DNA of 7,126 nucleotides from JAHIKV01 sp965195225 (lineage in GTDB: Bacteria; Planctomycetota; Planctomycetia; Pirellulales; Thermoguttaceae), in the NCBI GenBank assembly GCA_965195225.1, contig CBDAFL010000212.1:1-7126 (forward strand). The letters run 5' to 3'. The first letter of the stretch is position 1, and each line of letters begins with the position of its first letter. The notes under the pieces are model-generated. The model searched no databases. It saw nothing but the letters and a program-made list of their open reading frames with translations, and was not told where the DNA came from. Shown one piece after another: positions 5,362-7,126 of the stretch. The position numbers and the translations under genes are program-made.

Positions 5362-5380
5362 TCCTGTAAACGCCTGGGCT
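5346..5380 (-). repeat. Right terminal inverted repeat of the insertion sequence
   Basis: Reverse complement of the left end at 29 of 35 positions, in two conserved blocks. It overlaps the transposase 3' end: the last residues and the TAA stop (5359-5361) are encoded within it. The flanking TA at 5380-5381 matches TA at 4370-4371. Confidence 0.9.
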
Positions 5381-5381
5381 A

Positions 5382-5716
5382 GAGAAAAGCATGGCATTGT
5401 GGTGCTCAAACATAAACCGCCGCGCGGTGAGAAACGTGGGCGAACAGCGGCCGGAGAGTTGAAAGCAACCGCTACACCCGGCAGCGGGGTGCAGGGCCAC
5501 GATATAGTATTGTTTCAATAAATGGAAAGGGGGGGTTTCCGCGTGATTTTTGTGGTCCGTGTGGTTATGATGGATAGGTTGGGTCGGCGGTACGAGTTTT
5601 GGTTGACGGGTTTGCCCGCCAGGGGGCCGTCGGCCGCGGCAGCCGCCGGTCATTGTGAATTGCTTTGTCGATGATCGACGGAACCACCGGTACTCCAATC
5701 GCGAGGACGAGTGCAT
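5382..5716. other. Gene-free spacer before the propeller gene
   Basis: I see no supported gene in these 335 bp. They hold an imperfect hairpin, CACCC...GGGTG (5475-5491), a small CGGG-TTTG-CCCG hairpin (5607-5618) and a palindrome, GTCGAT-G-ATCGAC (5667-5679), that could be an operator. TATGAT at 5566-5571 is a fair -10 element, but the sequence 17 bp upstream (GTGATT) matches a -35 poorly, so a promoter for the downstream gene is only possible. A long minus-strand frame crosses this spacer but is a composition-driven shadow. Confidence 0.5.
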
Positions 5717-7081
5717 ATGCTTCAACGTATTCTTTTTCTTTTTGCGTGGACTGCCGCTATTTTTTCGTGTGGCCCGCTGTTGGCCGCGCGGGGTGAGTTG
5801 ATCTCTGAAACCACCGCCGCCCGGCACGGTCTGACTCGCCCCTGGTTCGCCCAGGTGGAGTTGGATCGAGGTCGAGGGCGTATCTCCGACGTGATCCTCC
5901 GGGACGGAGTTCTTTATGCCCAAACCGACTCGGCGATGGTCCATGCCATTGACGCGGAGACGGGCAAGACGCTCTGGTCGCAGCGGATAGGACGGCCCAA
6001 GCATCCCAGCATGACCCCCGACGCAATGGGCGGCCTGTTGGCCGTGGTTAACGGGTCGCGGTTGTACCTGATCGACCGTTTCAACGGCAAGTTGCTCCAT
6101 GAGATAGAGGTCAAGGACGCGCCGGGCGCCGGTCCCGCGCTTAGTTCCCAGCGGGTCTATGTTCCGATGGTCTCGGGCATGGTGGTCGCTTACCCGTTGT
6201 CGATGATCGACGAGTCGAAGCGCAAATCGGCCAAGCAGGAGAATGACGCCGAGGCCGAGGAAAAAATCGGCCCGGAATTGGACCACAAAGTGAGCGATCC
6301 GCCGATGTTATGCCGCTCCTACGGCCGGGCGCTGGTGCAACCGTTGGTAACGCGCGACGATCCCGGGGGAGAATACATCGTTTGGCCGACCGACCGCGGT
6401 TACTTGAACTTTGCCCGAATCGACCGCGAGATTGTAAACGCCTTCCTGCTCAAGTTCCGGATGGAGACGGGCGCGAGGATCGCCGGCCGACCGGGATATT
6501 TGCCTCCCGACCCCAAGGTTATCGGCGACTCGGGCGTGGTCTACGCCGTCTCGGGCGACGGATTCGTTTACGCCATTAAAGAAGAGGACGGCGGGACGTT
6601 GTGGCGGTTTTCGACCGGAGAGCCGATCGTCCGCTCGCCGGCGGTGATCGGCGATCGCGTGTACGTCGCCACGCAACTGGGCGGGATGTATTGTCTGGAA
6701 TCGAAGACCGGTAAGAACCTTTGGTGGACGCCCGGCGTGGTGCAGTTTGTCTCGGCAAGCAAGGCCCGCGTCTATGTCGTCGACCGCTTGGGCCGTATTC
6801 TGGCACTCGACGCCGCCAGCGGCGCGCGGCTCGACACCATTCCCACCGGGAACATCCCGGTCAAAATGAGCAACACCGATACAGATCGCATATACCTGAT
6901 CGGTCGGCAGGGCCTGATCCAGTGTCTCCGCGAAGCGGAACAGACCAAACCGATCGAGCACGACAAGGATCGCAAGGCCGCGGCGAAGGCCGGGGCCAAG
7001 CCGTTGCCCAAGCCGAAACCGGCCGAGACAAACGAGGCCGGGGACGCCGAATCGGACGATTCCAACAATCCATTTCTCTAA
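5717..7081 (+). CDS. Secreted PQQ-like beta-propeller repeat protein
   Basis: The predicted protein has 454 residues. It begins with a signal peptide (hydrophobic residues 4-24, likely cleaved near LLAARG); a cysteine at 18 sits in a poor lipobox (IFSC), so a lipoprotein is less likely. The rest carries repeated PQQ-like blade motifs: YAQTDSAMVHAIDAETGKTLW (67-87, split at residue 71), LYLIDRFNGKLL (116-127), YAVSGDGFVYAIKEEDGGTLW (276-296, split at 281), YVATQLGGMYCLESKTGKNLW (316-336, split at 321) and ILALDAASGARL (361-372). Seven or eight blades are likely. A charged K/E-rich stretch (about 166-190) interrupts the propeller, and a K/P/A-rich then acidic tail (about 409-454) ends NNPFL. 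Such proteins are numerous in planctomycetes; ligand and function are unknown, and the fold does not prove PQQ binding. ATG 5717 (GAGGA 10 nt upstream) is preferred; GTG 5711 is possible. Confidence 0.85.
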   Translation: MLQRILFLFAWTAAIFSCGPLLAARGELISETTAARHGLTRPWFAQVELDRGRGRISDVILRDGVLYAQTDSAMVHAIDAETGKTLWSQRIGRPKHPSMTPDAMGGLLAVVNGSRLYLIDRFNGKLLHEIEVKDAPGAGPALSSQRVYVPMVSGMVVAYPLSMIDESKRKSAKQENDAEAEEKIGPELDHKVSDPPMLCRSYGRALVQPLVTRDDPGGEYIVWPTDRGYLNFARIDREIVNAFLLKFRMETGARIAGRPGYLPPDPKVIGDSGVVYAVSGDGFVYAIKEEDGGTLWRFSTGEPIVRSPAVIGDRVYVATQLGGMYCLESKTGKNLWWTPGVVQFVSASKARVYVVDRLGRILALDAASGARLDTIPTGNIPVKMSNTDTDRIYLIGRQGLIQCLREAEQTKPIEHDKDRKAAAKAGAKPLPKPKPAETNEAGDAESDDSNNPFL

Positions 7082-7105
7082 AAGATGCGCCACTAATGTG
7101 TAGCG

Positions 7106-7121
7106 GGCGGGCTTGCCCGCC
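7106..7121. repeat. GC-rich hairpin downstream of the propeller gene
   Basis: GGCGGG (7106-7111) pairs with CCCGCC (7116-7121) around CTTG, a stable tetraloop, 25 bp after the stop codon. It is followed by GTTCA, with no T-run before the window ends. It resembles the element at 5603-5619 (13 of 16 bases in the matching core). It may be an interspersed repeat or part of a terminator cut by the window edge. Confidence 0.5.
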
Positions 7122-7126
7122 GTTCA

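Larger units (their letters stand above)
4371..5380 (+). mobile_element. Complete insertion sequence, about 1.0 kb, IS4/IS5-superfamily DDE type
   Basis: The element is bounded by 35-bp imperfect inverted repeats (4371-4405 and 5346-5380, 29 of 35 identical) and carries one intact transposase gene that fills most of it. The last codons and stop of the transposase lie inside the right repeat, a compact layout common in insertion sequences. If the ends are trimmed by one base, both are flanked by TA (4370-4371 and 5380-5381), a candidate 2-bp target duplication as in IS427-like IS5 members. It sits between aroB and the propeller gene and interrupts no recognisable gene. The exact family cannot be fixed by eye. 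Confidence 0.9.

Noticed and set aside
5294..6286. Minus-strand open frame of 330 codons across the transposase end, spacer and propeller gene
   Set aside because: It crosses the insertion-sequence boundary and is antisense to a gene with clear signal peptide and blade motifs. The product shows no coherent domain.

Overview
The window is GC-rich bacterial chromosome with five intact protein genes, one of them inside a complete insertion sequence, plus many short palindromic and tandem repeats. I infer a planctomycete (Planctomycetota, Pirellulales-like). The grounds are the composition, the secreted PQQ-like propeller protein, the efp/epmA/epmB set, and the kind of intergenic repeats: CCCCTCTC...GAGAGGGG palindromes and seven-base tandem repeats. 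I made this assignment without a database search.

Layout. Positions 1-239 are non-coding and hold a nested hairpin (24-85), a CCCCTCTC-type palindrome (148-170) and a short heptamer repeat (214-230). On the minus strand, 240-1355 encodes EpmB, a radical-SAM lysine 2,3-aminomutase-like enzyme. Divergent from it, on the plus strand, lie efp (1413-1982, elongation factor P), epmA (2017-2985, LysRS-like EF-P ligase) and aroB (3050-4300, 3-dehydroquinate synthase). Gaps of 34 and 64 bp suggest one transcription unit. A possible terminator (4347-4364) follows aroB. Next is a complete insertion sequence of about 1.0 kb (4371-5380) with 35-bp bipartite inverted ends and a single DDE transposase. A gene-free spacer of about 335 bp precedes a secreted PQQ-like beta-propeller protein (5717-7081), and a GC-rich hairpin lies at the right edge.

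How the genes work together. EpmB converts alpha-lysine to beta-lysine, EpmA attaches it to Lys34 of EF-P, and the modified EF-P relieves ribosome stalling at proline stretches. All three genes lie side by side. AroB (shikimate pathway) has no obvious mechanistic link and is probably only co-transcribed.

Most notable. Repeat DNA of the kind normally found between genes appears inside two conserved enzyme genes without breaking the frame. AroB carries about 53 extra residues, built from a perfect 10-bp-stem palindrome and three different heptamer arrays, placed exactly between two of its three zinc-ligand histidines/glutamate. EpmB carries about 30 extra residues over a palindrome, just after its iron-sulfur cysteine motif. 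A second observation is a long inverted repeat in the insertion-sequence leader that would bury the transposase ribosome-binding site and start codon in read-through transcripts.
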